Assembly: GCF_025118155.1 (NCBI RefSeq) | Contig: NW_026251407.1 | Location: 186,001 to 250,000 of the forward strand | Length of the DNA stretch: 64,000 nt | Origin: Cokeromyces recurvatus | Taxonomy: Eukaryota; Mucoromycota; Mucoromycetes; Mucorales; Mucoraceae | Reading direction: 5' to 3' | Shown here: in pieces, positions 11,434-24,770 of the stretch | How the letters are laid out: each line of letters opens with the position of its first letter | How positions within the stretch are numbered: position 1 is the first letter of the stretch | The notes under the pieces: model-generated | What the model saw: only the letters and a program-made list of their open reading frames with translations | Database searches by the model: none | Told to the model about the DNA's origin: nothing | Made by a program: the position numbers and the translations under genes

Positions 11434-12158
11434 TAGTTTTAGAAATAGTCAATGAAACTGAACAAAAAAAAAAAAGAAAAAAAAACATATTGAATATAGA
11501 AATATTCAACATATTCTCGAACTATATACTTTTTTGGAATTTATTACAGCATTTATTACTTGATGTCTTTTTCTTTTTTCATAATAAAGTTGATATATCC
11601 ATGTTATTATCAGTTACTAATATGGTTAATCATAATGATATTATCAGATAATGCCTTATTATTAAATACTTGAAGTTTGGGTTTTCATACTTTTTGGAAA
11701 GAAAAAATGATTTTTACAAACATAGGAGTAAATATAATTTCCTTCCTTATAAATATAATTACCTCAATGGACATTATGATTAATGTCATTTACTTTAAAT
11801 TAACCATCGATTTAATCACTTGTCAAAAGATTAAATTGATGGTATCTATTCTTCTTAAATTTAGCCGCACACATATATTATAAAATAAGCTGAACGTGTT
11901 TAATGAAGTTTGCTCGCGTATTAAAATCTATCAATAAAGTTTTTTTTTTTTCTGCACCGGCATAAAAAGTGAATGTTTCAGTTTATAAACAGCCTTTCTA
12001 GCATGAATTTTCTCCTAAAACATTTTTTTTTTATTTTTTTTTTTTTTTTTTGAGGAAGACCCCTTCTCTAAAAAATAAAAAAATAAAATAAAAATAGCTT
12101 ATTTATTTTATTTTCTCTCTCTCTTTCTTTTTTTTTTTTTTCATTCAAAAAAGGAAAC
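11434..12158. other. Intergenic upstream of the PKA gene
   Basis: AT-rich spacer with T tracts at about 11941, 12025 and 12130. Short ORFs at 11421-11651 and 11677-11883 are low-complexity and unsupported. TTTTCTCTCTCTC pyrimidine tracts just upstream of the PKA start are typical of fungal core promoters. Confidence 0.4.
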
Positions 12159-12495
12159 ATGTCATTAAAAGTAAATAATACTAATCTGCATCATTCACCA
12201 CCTCAATCGCCTCAATATAATATGCCAAGTAAAGGAATATATATATTCGTGCATAAATTTTTCCGATCTTGACTCATTTTTTTTTCATTATGATCTAGAC
12301 ACTAATGTCAAACTAATAAATTCAATTGAAAAACGGTGTAGAGATGACGACACTATAGCAAAAGAAACTTGTGCTCAATTTCGTATGTAAAATAAAAATT
12401 ATAATTTAAAAAATAAAAAAAAAAAATAAATAATTATGTACAATTACGTACTACTGCTAAAAAAAATAAATAAATAGTGACTGTTATTGAACCCC

Positions 12496-12527
<32 letters not shown>

Positions 12528-13001
12528 CAAACAATAGAGCAACTGACATGTGATTCATTACCGCATTCACCACCAAGAACACCACTAGGTTCTTTATCGA
12601 CCAATTTTAATGAATTATCAACACATGCTGACTTATCTGAAAGCCATGAGATGATAAAACATGATAGTGCGCTGAATTTAGAACAAAAACCATCAACAGA
12701 ACTTAATTTAAAATGCTTTACACTTATTAGAACATTAGGTACAGGGTCGTTTGGTCGAGTTCATTTGGCAAAATCAAAGATAGATCAAAGTTATTATGCT
12801 ATTAAAGTTCTTAAGAAAACTGATATTGTTCAGTTGAAGCAAGTTGAACATACAAAAAATGAAAGATCCATATTAGCTGGTGTTAAATATAGTTTTATTG
12901 TTAATTTATGGGGTACATTTCAAGATGATGCAAACCTATACATGGTGTTAGATTATGTACCTGGAGGTGAATTATTTTCTCTTATGAGAAAGACTATAGT
13001 C

Positions 13002-13035
<34 letters not shown>

Positions 13036-13895
13036 CTAATATTCATTCCATTTATTATATAGAGATTATCAGAAGACGTTGCTAAATTTTATGCTGCGGA
13101 AGTCCTTTTATCTATTGCATATCTTCATTCACATAATATTATTTATCGTGACTTAAAACCAGAGAATTTACTTTTAGATATAGAAGGTCATATTAAAATT
13201 ACAGATTTTGGATTTGCAAAAGTTGTGCCTGATATTACATGGACATTATGTGGTACACCTGATTATTTAGGTCATTATTTGATTCGTTCTATAATAAAAG
13301 AAAGGAAAACTTCTTTACTTATTTTACTAACTTAAAAATATATATGTATATATTTATAGCTCCCGAAATTATTCAATCAAAAGGATATGGAAAACCAGTT
13401 GATTATTGGGCATTAGGTATTTTAATTTATGAAATGCTTGCTGGGTAAGTTTTTGACATTTGTGTCTGTGTGTAGCCTTCATGTAAACTAAAAAAAAAAA
13501 ATGGAATTTCAATGATTTCCCGTCTTTTCCCTTGTAGTATCGCACCATTTTATGATGATAATCAATTTAAATTATATGAAAAAATTGTCGCCTGTAATCC
13601 TGTATATCCCGACTATTTTAGTGACCAAGTCGTTGATTTGCTCAAACATTTATTAACTTCGGATCTGAGCAGTCGCTATGGCAATTTAAAACGTGGCTAC
13701 CATGACATTACTGATCATCCCTGGTTTAGTTCCATTGATTTTGATAAATTAGCAAAACGTCAACTAAAACCACCTTTTATTCCAGAAGTGAAGGGTGAAG
13801 GAGATGCAAGTAATTTTGATATATACGACGAAGAACGAATTCCTTATGGACTACCTGAGCCCGATCCATATCGAAAATACTTTACTGAGTTTTAA
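12159..13895 (+). CDS. cAMP-dependent protein kinase catalytic subunit
   Basis: Six exons (12159-12228, 12299-12382, 12538-12998, 13063-13270, 13360-13444, 13538-13895) give 421 residues. After an N-terminal extension of about 105 residues, all AGC kinase marks are present: glycine loop [11 protein letters not shown] lysine in YAIKVLKK, helix-C Glu in KNERSIL, hinge [15 protein letters not shown], catalytic loop [14 protein letters not shown], and activation loop [14 protein letters not shown] with the phosphorylatable Thr. The chain ends in the hydrophobic motif FTEF, the exact C-terminal type of PKA (FxxF-COOH). It phosphorylates Ser/Thr after release from the regulatory subunit by cAMP, governing growth and dimorphism in fungi. 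The third intron begins with GTCAGT and continues straight into a long A run. The first two exons are small and less certain. Confidence 0.93.
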
Positions 13896-13919
13896 TACTT
13901 CACTGTCTATTATAATAGC

Positions 13920-13978
<59 letters not shown>

Positions 13979-14779
13979 ACATGTACATTTATTTTCTCTA
14001 TTCTATTGCATTCCTTTTTTTCCATAATTTATTTAGCCTCTATTTTTTTTATTATTATTTTTTCCAATTAATTCCATAATTATTAAACTTTATCCCTATA
14101 ATATACATATTTGGCATATACATGTTGACATCATTTATTACATAAAAGGAAATCAATGTGGGTTAACTTTTTTGGTTTTTTATACGGATATTATTTTTAA
14201 GATCCAATTTTTGACTAATTAAAAATTAGCATATTTCTGATTTCGAATACAGTTTTATATAGTATATACTATTACTACCGCCCCCCCCCCTCCTCCTCCT
14301 CCTCCTCAACACTATATAGTATCATACTAAATATGAATATATGATAGCGTATACATATTGTATTACCTTCATGTCATTTTATCTTTTTTTTTTCTTTTGT
14401 TTTTGATAAAATATACATTTATAAAAAACTAATACGTATGTACGCATAATTTCAGTCAATGATTTATGACATACATCTTTCAATAGTACTCCATGATTTC
14501 CATAAATCCGAAACTTGTATTTTTTTTTATTTTTTTTTTTTTATTTTTTTTTTTTATTTTTTTTTTTCGATCTTAACTATTTCTAGTATTTTTAACATAT
14601 ATATTTCCCGGCATGTTATTACCAATCAATGTTTACTTCATTATATAAATCAAAGATATAAATACAGTCATAGAGAAAACCTCGTCCGTTTTTTTTCCCT
14701 TTAATTTATTTACTTTATTTGTTTATTTTCTTTATATACAATTTTTTTTTCTAACAAAACCAAATATTAAAATTTGATC
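13896..14779. other. Intergenic, homopolymer and microsatellite tracts
   Basis: A 53-base A run (13923-13975) follows the PKA stop. A C10 run joined to a CCT repeat lies at about 14280-14307. Interrupted T tracts at about 14521-14567 and pyrimidine-rich promoter sequence for the transporter at 14690-14755 fill the rest. No gene is supported. Confidence 0.6.
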
Positions 14780-15022
14780 ATGGATTCACGTGAATTAAAT
14801 TTACCTATGTATATGCTATACTGCGGTGTAATAGCAGGTATTGGAGCCTTTTCTAACGGTTGGACAATTGGTTCTCCAAATGTTCCTGGTGAAGTTACGC
14901 ATAACTGTCCAACAGGTAGTGCACATACTGTCAACCCTGCTTTTCCAGATTGTTTACCTATGAGTACATCGCTATGGTAAAATGAAGATTTATTGACATG
15001 GTAAAACAAATAATAATCATAC

Positions 15023-15053
<31 letters not shown>

Positions 15054-16560
15054 ATTTAGGGGCTTTGCTGTAGCTTCATTTTGTGTGGGTGGCCTTATTG
15101 GTAGTGCGGTTGGTGGTTCTATTCAGACAAGATTAGGACGACGATTAACTATTATCTTGAACAATTCAGGCTTTATTATTGGTGCAATTTTAATTGGATG
15201 TTCAGTTCATACAGCTATGTTTATTATTGGACGTATTTGTTGTGGTCTATCGTGTGGTCTTGGATCTCTTGTGATTCCTACCTATCTTGGTGAGATCTCT
15301 ACTCGTAAAGGAAGAGGTTTAATGGGCTTCTTAAATCAGTAAGTTTTCGGTATATATTGGTTATTTCGTCATTATTATTTCAAGTAACACTTTTTTTTTT
15401 CCCTTTCTTATTGTAGATTTTTCGTTGTAACAGGAATTCTGTTGTCTTCTATTATTGGTTTACCAACTGCTAATGTCCCATTTTGGCGTCTTAATTATGC
15501 AATTGTAGCTATCCCTTCTGTTATTCAAATATTTTTAATGGGTACATGTGTTGAATCTCCTCGTTATTTAGTTTCAGTAGGTCGCATGGAGGATGCTCAT
15601 TCTAACCTTCAAAAACTTCGTGGTTCAAATGTTTCAGTGGATGAAGAATTCTTTGATATTGTTGCTGGTCAATTGGGTGTTGGTAAAGCAACTCGTTTAT
15701 TAAAAGGAAATTCCTTTGAAAAGAGCGATACGAACATGAAATCAGCATTGAATGATAATAGTTCATTTGATGAAGGGTTTGATAATCATAGTTATGGTCG
15801 TGAAGAAGCTTTAAATGAGGCTGCTAATGCACCATCCAGTCAGCGTAATAATAATGCTGCTGCTACTACTACTACTACTACTACTACTACAGATATTGAA
15901 ACTGCTGATGAAGACCATAGACGTCCACCTATGAATATCATTGAAGTATTTAGGGATAAAACAATCCGTAAGATTACACTTATTGTTCTTTTCCATCATA
16001 TAATTCAACAATTATCGGGTATGAATGCAGTTATGTACTATTCAACGACTATATTTGAACAAGCTGTCGATAAACAAAATGCACAATATATGGCTATTTA
16101 TACAACAGTTGTGAACTTTGGTATGTCGATTGTAGCCATGTTCTTTATTGATCGTACAGGTCGACGTTCATTACTGTTATTATCTGAATTGGGTACATTT
16201 ATCTTTTCAGTATTATTGGTCGTTGGTTATCGATACAATATAGCCAATCTCTTGGTTGCCTCTGTCTTTATTTATGTCGCTAGTTTTGCTATTGGCATTG
16301 GTCCTGTCCCCTGGATGATTACATCCGAATTGACACCTATTTATGCCTCTTCCTCTGTAGGTGCTGTTGCTACAGCCATGAATTGGGCTATGAATTTCTT
16401 GATTGGACAGGTTTTCCCCGTCATCTTTGATGCCATTCAAGGCTGGTCTTTCTTGATTTTTGCAATCATTTGTGCAATCTCTGGAGTAGTTACATTCTTT
16501 TTCTTACCAGAAACAAAGAACAGAGCAATTGAAGATATTGTCGCTAGTTTTACCAAATAA
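14780..16560 (+). CDS. MFS sugar transporter (hexose/inositol type)
   Basis: Three exons (14780-14976, 15060-15338, 15417-16560) give 539 residues. Major facilitator sugar-porter signatures appear in order: RLGRR after TM2, GRICCGLSCGLGSLVIPTYL with GEIS (TM4), VESPRYLV ending the N half, QQLSGMNAVMYYS (TM7 sugar-contact motif), DRTGRR, PWMITSELTP (TM10) and PETKNRAIED at the end. Twelve hydrophobic segments are compatible with this. Transport is probably proton-coupled or facilitated hexose uptake at plasma or vacuolar membrane; substrate is not deducible. The central cytoplasmic loop is long, carrying about 80 extra residues including a run of nine Thr from an ACT repeat (about 15865-15891). 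The ATG at 14780 lies immediately before DSRELNLPMYM and opens TM1. Confidence 0.93.
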
Positions 16561-16779
16561 TTTGTATCTTTTTCTCTCACACACACACATTTACTTGTTC
16601 TTCTAATTTCTATATTCTATATAGACGTTTTTTTTTAATGTATTATATTTGTATACTAATGATTATTTCTGCTATTTCATAATAAAATAAAGTTTAATTT
16701 GTTCATAAACCAATTACGTCAATTGTATTAACTACACGTATTAAAAAGATGCTTTTAAACTTAAATTATGTATTTTTTT

Positions 16780-16824
<45 letters not shown>

Positions 16825-18164
16825 GAAAAATACTGTAAATCAATATAAATAAAATAAATGACGAATTCTATAAAAAAGAAAAGAAACATTAGAATAAAAT
16901 CAATAATACCAATAAAGAAGAAACGTCGTTATAATGGAGTTCCACGATTTGAAAAAAAAAAAAAAAAAAAAAAAAAAAGCTGCAGCACTGAGTAGTACAG
17001 AATTGTCACTTTAGTTTTTTAAAAATAATGTTGTGCCTTCAACAATCGTACATTGACGGTTCCATTATTAAGCTTATTTTGCTATTTAGATCTCCTTTCC
17101 CCTTGAGCTCATTAAGGTTTCCTTGATTCATTTACTTTTTTTAAAAGAACTTCCTCCCGGGCAATTTTGATATTTAATTATGAGCGTGCTTATTGGTTAA
17201 TCAATAAAATATGTATTTAAACATAGTAGAGATGAATCCCCGAATCAAAAAAAAAAATATTTAGAAAAACTGTGATTCTTTATAAAAAACAGTCACTGAC
17301 GAAGGATAAAAAAAAATTTTTTTTTAATTCAATGTATAAAAGAAATATATTCCTCGACTTTTTTTTGTTTTGTTTTGTTTTTCTTTATCAAATCTTTGTT
17401 TAAACAGGTAAATATAGAACAAGATTAATATAACAACAAAAGAGAGAGAGAGAGAATGAAGATAAAATTGTCCGTTTTATAATTATAAACAACCCTGAAT
17501 TACAATTATGTTGCCTATAAGACATATAAGCTTCAGCCTTGTCAGACTCTCTCTCTATATGTACAAAAAAAAACTTAATTTTTTATGTCTTTTTTTACTA
17601 AAATAATATGTATTTTTATAGAGAGTTGAATTCTTTTTCTTTTTCTCGGTATATATCTTGGTAAGTTTTTTTTTATTTATTTACATGGATATAAATTTAA
17701 TGATGATAACTATCGACGGGCGGACGGACCGAGCAAACTGTGTACCGCTCATATGGAATGTCGAATGTCGTTTTATATCTGAAATTTATCCAGGAATTAT
17801 TAAATGTTAGACTTGTTTACTAATTCTTATTTTACGCGTAGATCTCTTTTATATTAATTTTTTTTTATAAAATAATATGAATAAAGTTTTTGTTTGTCTT
17901 GTATATCAAAATTGTTATTTAAACGCGTTTTTCTTTTTTTTTTAAAAAAAAAAGTTCGTATTGTTTATTATTCAATTAACAGTAAATAAAATAGTCCATC
18001 AGCATTTAATAGAATGCTAAGGGGGATTATATTGTATTCATAAGAAATTTCTCCATGTAATAATAATAATAGTGATATATGTATTTGGCATTTTTGATAA
18101 ATAAACAAGCGCCTTTCCTCGGTAAAGAGAGATAGGTAGTGTGAGTTCCATTTTTTTTTCTTTT
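16561..18164. other. Convergent intergenic region, no gene seen
   Basis: This 1.6-kb region lies between two 3' ends (transporter + and ANTH gene -). It holds A runs at about 16784-16823 and 16952-16978, a GA microsatellite near 17443, and AATAAA-type polyadenylation signals just after 16680. A GC-rich island near 17714 (ACGGGCGGACGG) stands out from the AT background but matches nothing I recognise. No supported ORF. Confidence 0.5.
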
Positions 18165-19921
18165 TTAAAAAATAGTGTTATTACTCCAAGTTTGGAGTTG
18201 CTGTTGTTTAGGCGTAGGATAACTACTAAATGGGTTATGATTATTATTTGAAGAAGGTGTTGCGACTAACAAAGTTGGAGGAAGTACAGTTGAATTCATT
18301 GCTGTAAATGGATTATTATTATTATTATTATTATTAAAGGATGAAAATAGATCATTGTTGCTGTTCTGATACAAGGTTGTAGGTGAAGAAAGACTCATTT
18401 GAGGTACTGTATTTGTACGGAAGGGATTATTATTTGTTTGACTATTAGTAGGTAATAAAGAAGATACAGATTGTTGCGGTGTTACTCTAAATGGGTTAGT
18501 ATTAATAGTAGTAGTAGTAGTAGAAACAGGTGAGGTAAATATCGCATGCTGAGGTTGTTGCATAATAATAGGATTATAAAACACATTGACTTTTTCGTTT
18601 TCAAGACTTTGAAAAAAATCAGTTAATTCTTTTGGTTGTTCTAGATAATAAAACAATGAGTTAAAGAAGATAAAGTGTAAACGATTCTCCTTACCAAGAG
18701 GTTTAACTGTATTAACTTGATTCTCTTGAATATCAGTATCTTCTATCTTTTTATCATCAAGATACTCTTGGAGTGCAGCAGCTAAAGATAAAGGCGCCTA
18801 ATGGATGACACATGTTATTTATATCATCATTATTAAGCAATATATATCTTTATATAAACTTTACATGCTTCACTTCTGGAATAGTAATATTTAAATCATG
18901 TTGAAGTCTTCTTGCTTTATTTAAAAACGCAATCGTATCTTCTGTTTGTTTTGCGAATTTTTTATATATTTCAAGACTTATTCTAGCATCTGATTTATCC
19001 ATTGCAAAGTAATGCTCTAATATATTCACAATAGATTCATTCATAACTTGAAACAAGATTAATAAATCCTCTATTAATAGTTTAAAAGCGTATAAACTAA
19101 TATTATTATCGACATCATCTAATATAAACTATATAAAATAGGCTATGTAAATTATTGTATATCATACTGAAAGAAAAAAAAAAAAAAACTTACATTGCAT
19201 TTTAAGAGTGTATTTATTTGTTTTTGAAGTATAATCGTTTCTTTCAATAATCCATTTTTAATTGATAAATGTCTTAATCTTCCTTCTTTATTACTCAACG
19301 TATTTTTTACAAAATCAATACGGCTATTTCTATAAGCAATTACTTTTTGTTCCAAATAAGCTGTATATAAATATATATTTTGAATATGGACAACACCTAT
19401 ACAAACAATTAAGTAAAATGTCATTTTAATTAATGTAGCACTCATTCTGCTTTATTTTGTCTATTGTACCTGATGACTTTTCTCTTAATTTACTTGTATC
19501 CAATGCAGAAGGTCTTGTTTCTATATATGAAATGACTTTGTCACCATCTCCAGCTTTCATTAAAGTATGAATGATGATTAAAACTTTGAAAATTATCTAT
19601 AAAAAAAAACAGACAAATAAACAACATAAATTAAATCAGACATTAAAACTTTTTCTTTTCTTTTTCTTTTTCAAAACCAATGCTTACAATGTGTTTATTA
19701 GACTTACAATCCAAGAGTTTTCTCTTAATCTTTTTTCTAAAAGATCCACAATACTAGCTGCATTTCCAGGACTCTGAAAAGTTAATTTTATCAATGCTAA
19801 CATACATTTATATTAGACTTGAGTTTTATTGTTCATAATAACATTTTAAATTACTTTGTAAATGCTTTTGTTTAGGTGGATTATAATCAAGCCTTGTCCC
19901 CTTTCTTACTGCTGTTTCCAT
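18165..19921 (-). CDS. AP180/CALM-type clathrin assembly adaptor (ANTH domain)
   Basis: Seven exons (19921-19855, 19796-19708, 19596-19470, 19396-19194, 19128-18865, 18797-18695, 18640-18165) give 442 residues. The ANTH domain spans about residues 1-285: METAVRKGTRLDYNPPKQKH contains the basic PI(4,5)P2-binding cluster with KQKH, followed by SWIIFKVLIIIHTLMKAG, AYLEQKVIAYRNSRIDF, and the helical EHYFAMDKSDA... FLNKARRLQHDL block. The C-terminal tail is Asn/Gln/Thr-rich and carries four NPF motifs, the ligand for EH-domain endocytic proteins. The role is linking plasma-membrane phosphoinositide to clathrin and EH partners during endocytosis (YAP1801/YAP1802 in yeast). The second exon acceptor was placed at TTAG before CATTG because it restores HLQTLIKLTFQSPGNAA. 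Confidence 0.9.
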
Positions 19922-21430
19922 TCTTGATAAAAAAATAAAATTAAATTAAAAAAAAATAAAAAAAAAATTAAAAAAATTAAAAAAATTGTTTTTTTTTCAA
20001 TTAATTATTTGCTAAACTCCAGAGAGAAAAACGTGAGCACAACAACGTTACACAGCAATTTAATTTTTAGTTAAAAAGTTTTTCAAATGAATATAACTTT
20101 TTTTTTTATTTTGTAAGGATGAACAGAAAATATGCCTGATAAAGAAGAGAATAAAAGTGATTGTTTCGTAAAAAAAAGAACAGTTTGATACGCTTTTGCT
20201 TTTAAGAATTAATATATAAGATTTAACTATTAGTTTCAAAAGAATTTCTTTTTTGAAGTGGACATTCATACATTAGAAACAAAAAGGATATAAATTATGT
20301 AATATAAAGATAATAAATGCCGATATTATCAATCATGATACTTTAAAATTGTTTACAAGATTTTCTTTCCCCCATATTCTAACTTAAAGTAGATTCATTA
20401 GTAGCTATTGCTTAACTTTAACTTTAGAATAAGATTCTTTTTTTAATGATTGTTTTATATATTAAATTGAAAATATTTTGTTAATTTTCGAGAAAGTGCT
20501 TATTTTGAATAATCATTAGTTATTCATCATTATTAAGGTAAACTCCCAAGTTCGATGTTTTGCTTATTTTATATATATATATGCCTATTTAATACTCTAG
20601 CTCATGGGAGGCGTATTCTGTTGGTTAAACCGTTCTATTAGTAATAGTACTATAATAATGAAATATTTTATTACCATTGAATATTAAGCACATAATATAA
20701 TAATATTGGATTTGTAATCGGTGATGCATACTTAAACAAATAGTGATATAGGACCAAGTAAACTTATGATTTGGATGGAAGATATAAAGCTTGGAAGGAG
20801 GGTGGAAAGGTACTACCAGATAACTAACCGAGATATCATTGTAGAGCTTGGCTATATCCAATCTGAGTCATAGGTGACTAAAGGATAAGGATAAGATCAG
20901 TAATAGGTGTTGAATGACAGGCGGATAAAAGGACTGAATAAGATAGATGTTACTATTTATTAAATTGTTCGTATAGAAATATTCAGTAAATGGATTGAAA
21001 AAAAAAAAAAAGAGGCTATTATCGATAGTATTCAAAATATTCGATATGCATAATTGCAATAATGGGTGTTTAGAAGGTTTATACCGCTGACCGCTATTTG
21101 CCTGGAATACACTAATATGACATAACTTGAGCAAAAAGAGTATGTATCTTTGATGGATTTAAGGAATGAAAACAGAATTCTTGCTTGTAATAGTTATATT
21201 CATTCTTTATTGTGGGTTGATGAACAAAAATAATATAATGCCTGTGTAGAAGAGCAAGAGTTACCTCCAAAATTTTACCAAAGATATTGGCTTTGACACG
21301 ATTCAAATTTATTCAAAATGAGTAATAGGGATGTGTTTTATAGTAAAACTGTATTCAAGTTGAGATCGGACAACTTGAATATAAAAATTAGTAAGCAGAA
21401 AAGAAGGTGATAAAAGAAAATCCTTTAGCG

Positions 21431-21579
21431 TTAACGCCTAATAAGAGCAACTTGGTTCATAGCTTCGAGTGCTTTGCTAATATTATTTTGTGTTAATTCC
21501 TTGGCATTGAATAATTCACCAAGACTGACTGATAGAGGTACTCGAATACGAAAATGAGTCTCTTCAAAGGACAGTAGTA
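21431..21579 (-). pseudogene. Unidentified coding fragment ending in a stop codon
   Basis: On the minus strand a 49-codon reading frame follows an acceptor-like TAG (21580-21582) and ends at TAA (21433-21431). It contains ETHFRIRVPLSVSLGEL and ALEAMNQVALIRR, of normal amino-acid balance unlike the AT-driven ORFs around it. No upstream exon could be joined to it. It may be the last exon of a lost gene or a captured fragment; I do not recognise the family. Confidence 0.3.
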
Positions 21580-24500
21580 CTATTCAAAGAGCAGGAGCAG
21601 TATATCAGAGGACGGTGCTAATATAACACACTTTATCAGGTTACAACTGTAGTTTAATTAGGAACTATACTCATACTCTTTACATTATTAAAGTAATGAT
21701 CCTGTTTGTACTATAGCAGCGATGAAAAATAACATTATTTGTAACTGACTCAAGAATTTTGGATTAGTCCACAAAAAAAATTGTCTTTTTAAAATGCAAA
21801 GATTTTACACAAAAGGTCCAAAATTTAACGAATACCACAACTATAGATTGCAGTCATATAAGAGGTTTATTTCGGATAAAACAATATTTTTCAACTCTCT
21901 TGATAATCATAATCATACGCTTTCAATTACTATTATACAACTGTACATTCTACTTATTAAAAAAAAAAAAAACAAAAAAAAACAAATTCTTTTGTCTGTT
22001 TACATATGCGAAAACAACATATTGACACTAATCTTATTTAAAGTCAAGATTCTTTTTTTCCTCTTCTTCTTCTTCTTCTTCTTCTTTTGACGCATTCAGT
22101 ACTAATAGATTTTTTTTTAAAGATTTCTTCTAGTTTCTCGCTTTCAGTTATATCTATATAGGTGAAGAAATCAATAATAGTAAAATTTTCATAATGGAGA
22201 GTTTAATCTTATTACTCATGCTTTGACGCCAGACAAAAAAAAAACAGTTATTTCACATTGCTTTTAATAATTCAACTCCTCTGCTATACGCGTTTCGTAA
22301 CTAAAAGATATATACTACTACATCTGTATATTAATGATGCAATGTTTTATCCATCATAGAAGTATTGTGAAAACCAATTATAACTTGAATCCTTTGTTAT
22401 ATTTTTATCAAGAAGATCCTAGTTAAATTTTAAAGGTAAAATTATTCTCTTGATATTTTATCGTTTTCTACATTTCAATTCTACTCTTATAAAGATTATA
22501 ATGATTATGATTAAAAGAAAGTTAGTAAAAATATATATAGCATTTTATGTATACTAATTATATATTAGTATGTTTATAGATTGCTATTCCAAAATAATAA
22601 TTTGGCTTGCGACTACTGAAAGTCTGTTTAAGCCAGCCATAGTTGAGGTTCTTTTGATGATACCTCATCAAACAGAATTAAGAAGTGAACCCCAGCCATA
22701 AGATTAAAGAATGTCAAGGTGATTCTTGACTATCTTCAATCACTTCCGGCAGATTAACTCTAACTGTAAAAATGCGTAGTTTATACTATACATTATTATA
22801 GTCCGAGGTTTCATAAATTCGCTTATATAATTTAAAATATATGTGACAACATAAAGGTTTGTAACAGTTTATATTATTATACAAAATGTTGTATTTATAG
22901 TAAGACTAAATAGCAAAGAGAAAGCCTAGGATCTATTTAGTCATTTAGACCTTTTGTATACAGTGCTAGACTCTATCAAATTAAAATCTTGGATTATGTA
23001 ATGGTAAGTCGTATTTATGATCTTTCTATGCTTTATTTGTATTATTTTTTGAGTCTAATTACAGTTATTTGTTATTCATTTAGAAGTGTGATATAAATAG
23101 ATAATAATTACCTAATAATACTCATGAAAGCATCTGTTTTAAATCCTAAAGTGTGTATTTTTCAGCACTTTATTGGTAATATGTATATACTTTCTAGATA
23201 GCAGTATACACAAGGTTTACCTCTAGTAACTTTTATTAAAAAATAAATGACTGTTTTGTAAATAATATACATAGAGTACTTGGTCAAGAGCACACGTTGT
23301 TCATTTTACACAAAGAAAAGCATTTCATAGAAAAGCCACTCTTGCAGGTTTTTATTATTTTGTCAAATTGAATGATATAAGCAACTTTAATGATTTTGAA
23401 GGACCATAAGCAACTTACAGTATGGGTCATATTCTCACAAAATATATAGGTATATATTTATACAGATATTATAAAAGTTAATAGCAGCGGTGCACAAAAA
23501 AATGCTAATTTAGTTTTGCTGTAATATATACTATTATTTGTATTGCAATTGCTATTAATACAAATAGTAACTGAAAAATTCATGCTTGTATTGTGTTATA
23601 GAAGACTAACTACTCGTAACGTCAGAATTAATTTTGGTTCACCTCTTAAACTAATGGTCTAATTACTTGTATACCTCACTATTTGTAAATTTGCCTGTGT
23701 TTATTAAAATACAATACGCTACTAAAAGCTATTTTTAAATCAATAATCTACAAATGAAGGAGGTCAGCTAATAAAAATATTTGTAAAGTTCATAGAAAAA
23801 TTAACACAAAATGTTCAAATAAAAACTATTGAATTTGAATATGATAAAAATAGCATTTGATTGAATACAGTTTAGGCAAGTGCTGTATGCAACCAAATAG
23901 GCAGACGTGTTATAAAAAAAAAAAGATAGAGGAGAAGATATACAGCCGAAGTCAAATTGCAATAAATTGTTCTAAAGATTTTCATCAGTATGTATCTATT
24001 TGAAGATACTAATTATAACTTCTATATAAAATCATATTAACGTTGTATGTAAGCAATATATCGCTATATAAGGAAAATATAACCATATTTGTACTTAAAA
24101 TGCAAAACTTAATTTTAAATTTATTTGAATTGATTTAAAATAAAATTTATATCTAACTTCAATAGACTGGAAGGTAAACTGAAGAAAAATAAATCTCGAA
24201 AAAAAAAACACGAAGCTTTATCAAATATGATATATCATTTATATCTACTACCCAAGTTGATAACAAAGATTATTTAGCTTCAAAAATACCGTTTTTCCCC
24301 TGAGATATAATAAGATAAATATAGAAAAAAAAAAAAAAAAAAAAAAAACTCAGTTATGTTACAGCTGAATAATAGGGACAGAAGCGTCAATAGTAGCTTA
24401 TTCATTATTATACAAAACTAGAATTATGCCGCTTATATTATCTTATTCTTGTTTAAATGCAGCTAATTAAAATAGTTTGTAAGCAAAAGTTTAATTATAA

Positions 24501-24770
24501 TTTCTTTTCATTTATATTTCTTTTAGATAAAAAAAAAGGTAGTATTTGACTAATTTCTTTTTTGTTACAAAGAAGAGTATTCACCAGGATAATAGCACTC
24601 ATAACCTTACTGCTGTTATAAATAAATTATAAATAGCCACCGGGAATAAATATTTTTTTAAAAAAAAATTTTTTTCTTGTAGCAGTAACGATTAGTAGTA
24701 AACTTATAAAAAAAGAAAATGAGTACTATTCTTACATCGATTATTATACTTGAATGACGCTTTTTATTTA

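Noticed and set aside
6298..17645. AGAGAGTTGAATTCTTTT occurring at about 6299 and 17620 as a dispersed repeat
   Set aside because: Similarity ends outside about 18 bases; two short AT/GA-biased matches are not enough.
17714..17745. GC island with CGG triplets as zinc-cluster factor sites
   Set aside because: Lies between two convergent 3' ends and lacks a consistent spacing pattern.
21794..22090. 98-codon ORF
   Set aside because: Low-complexity AT-driven sequence ending in a CTT repeat (Phe run).
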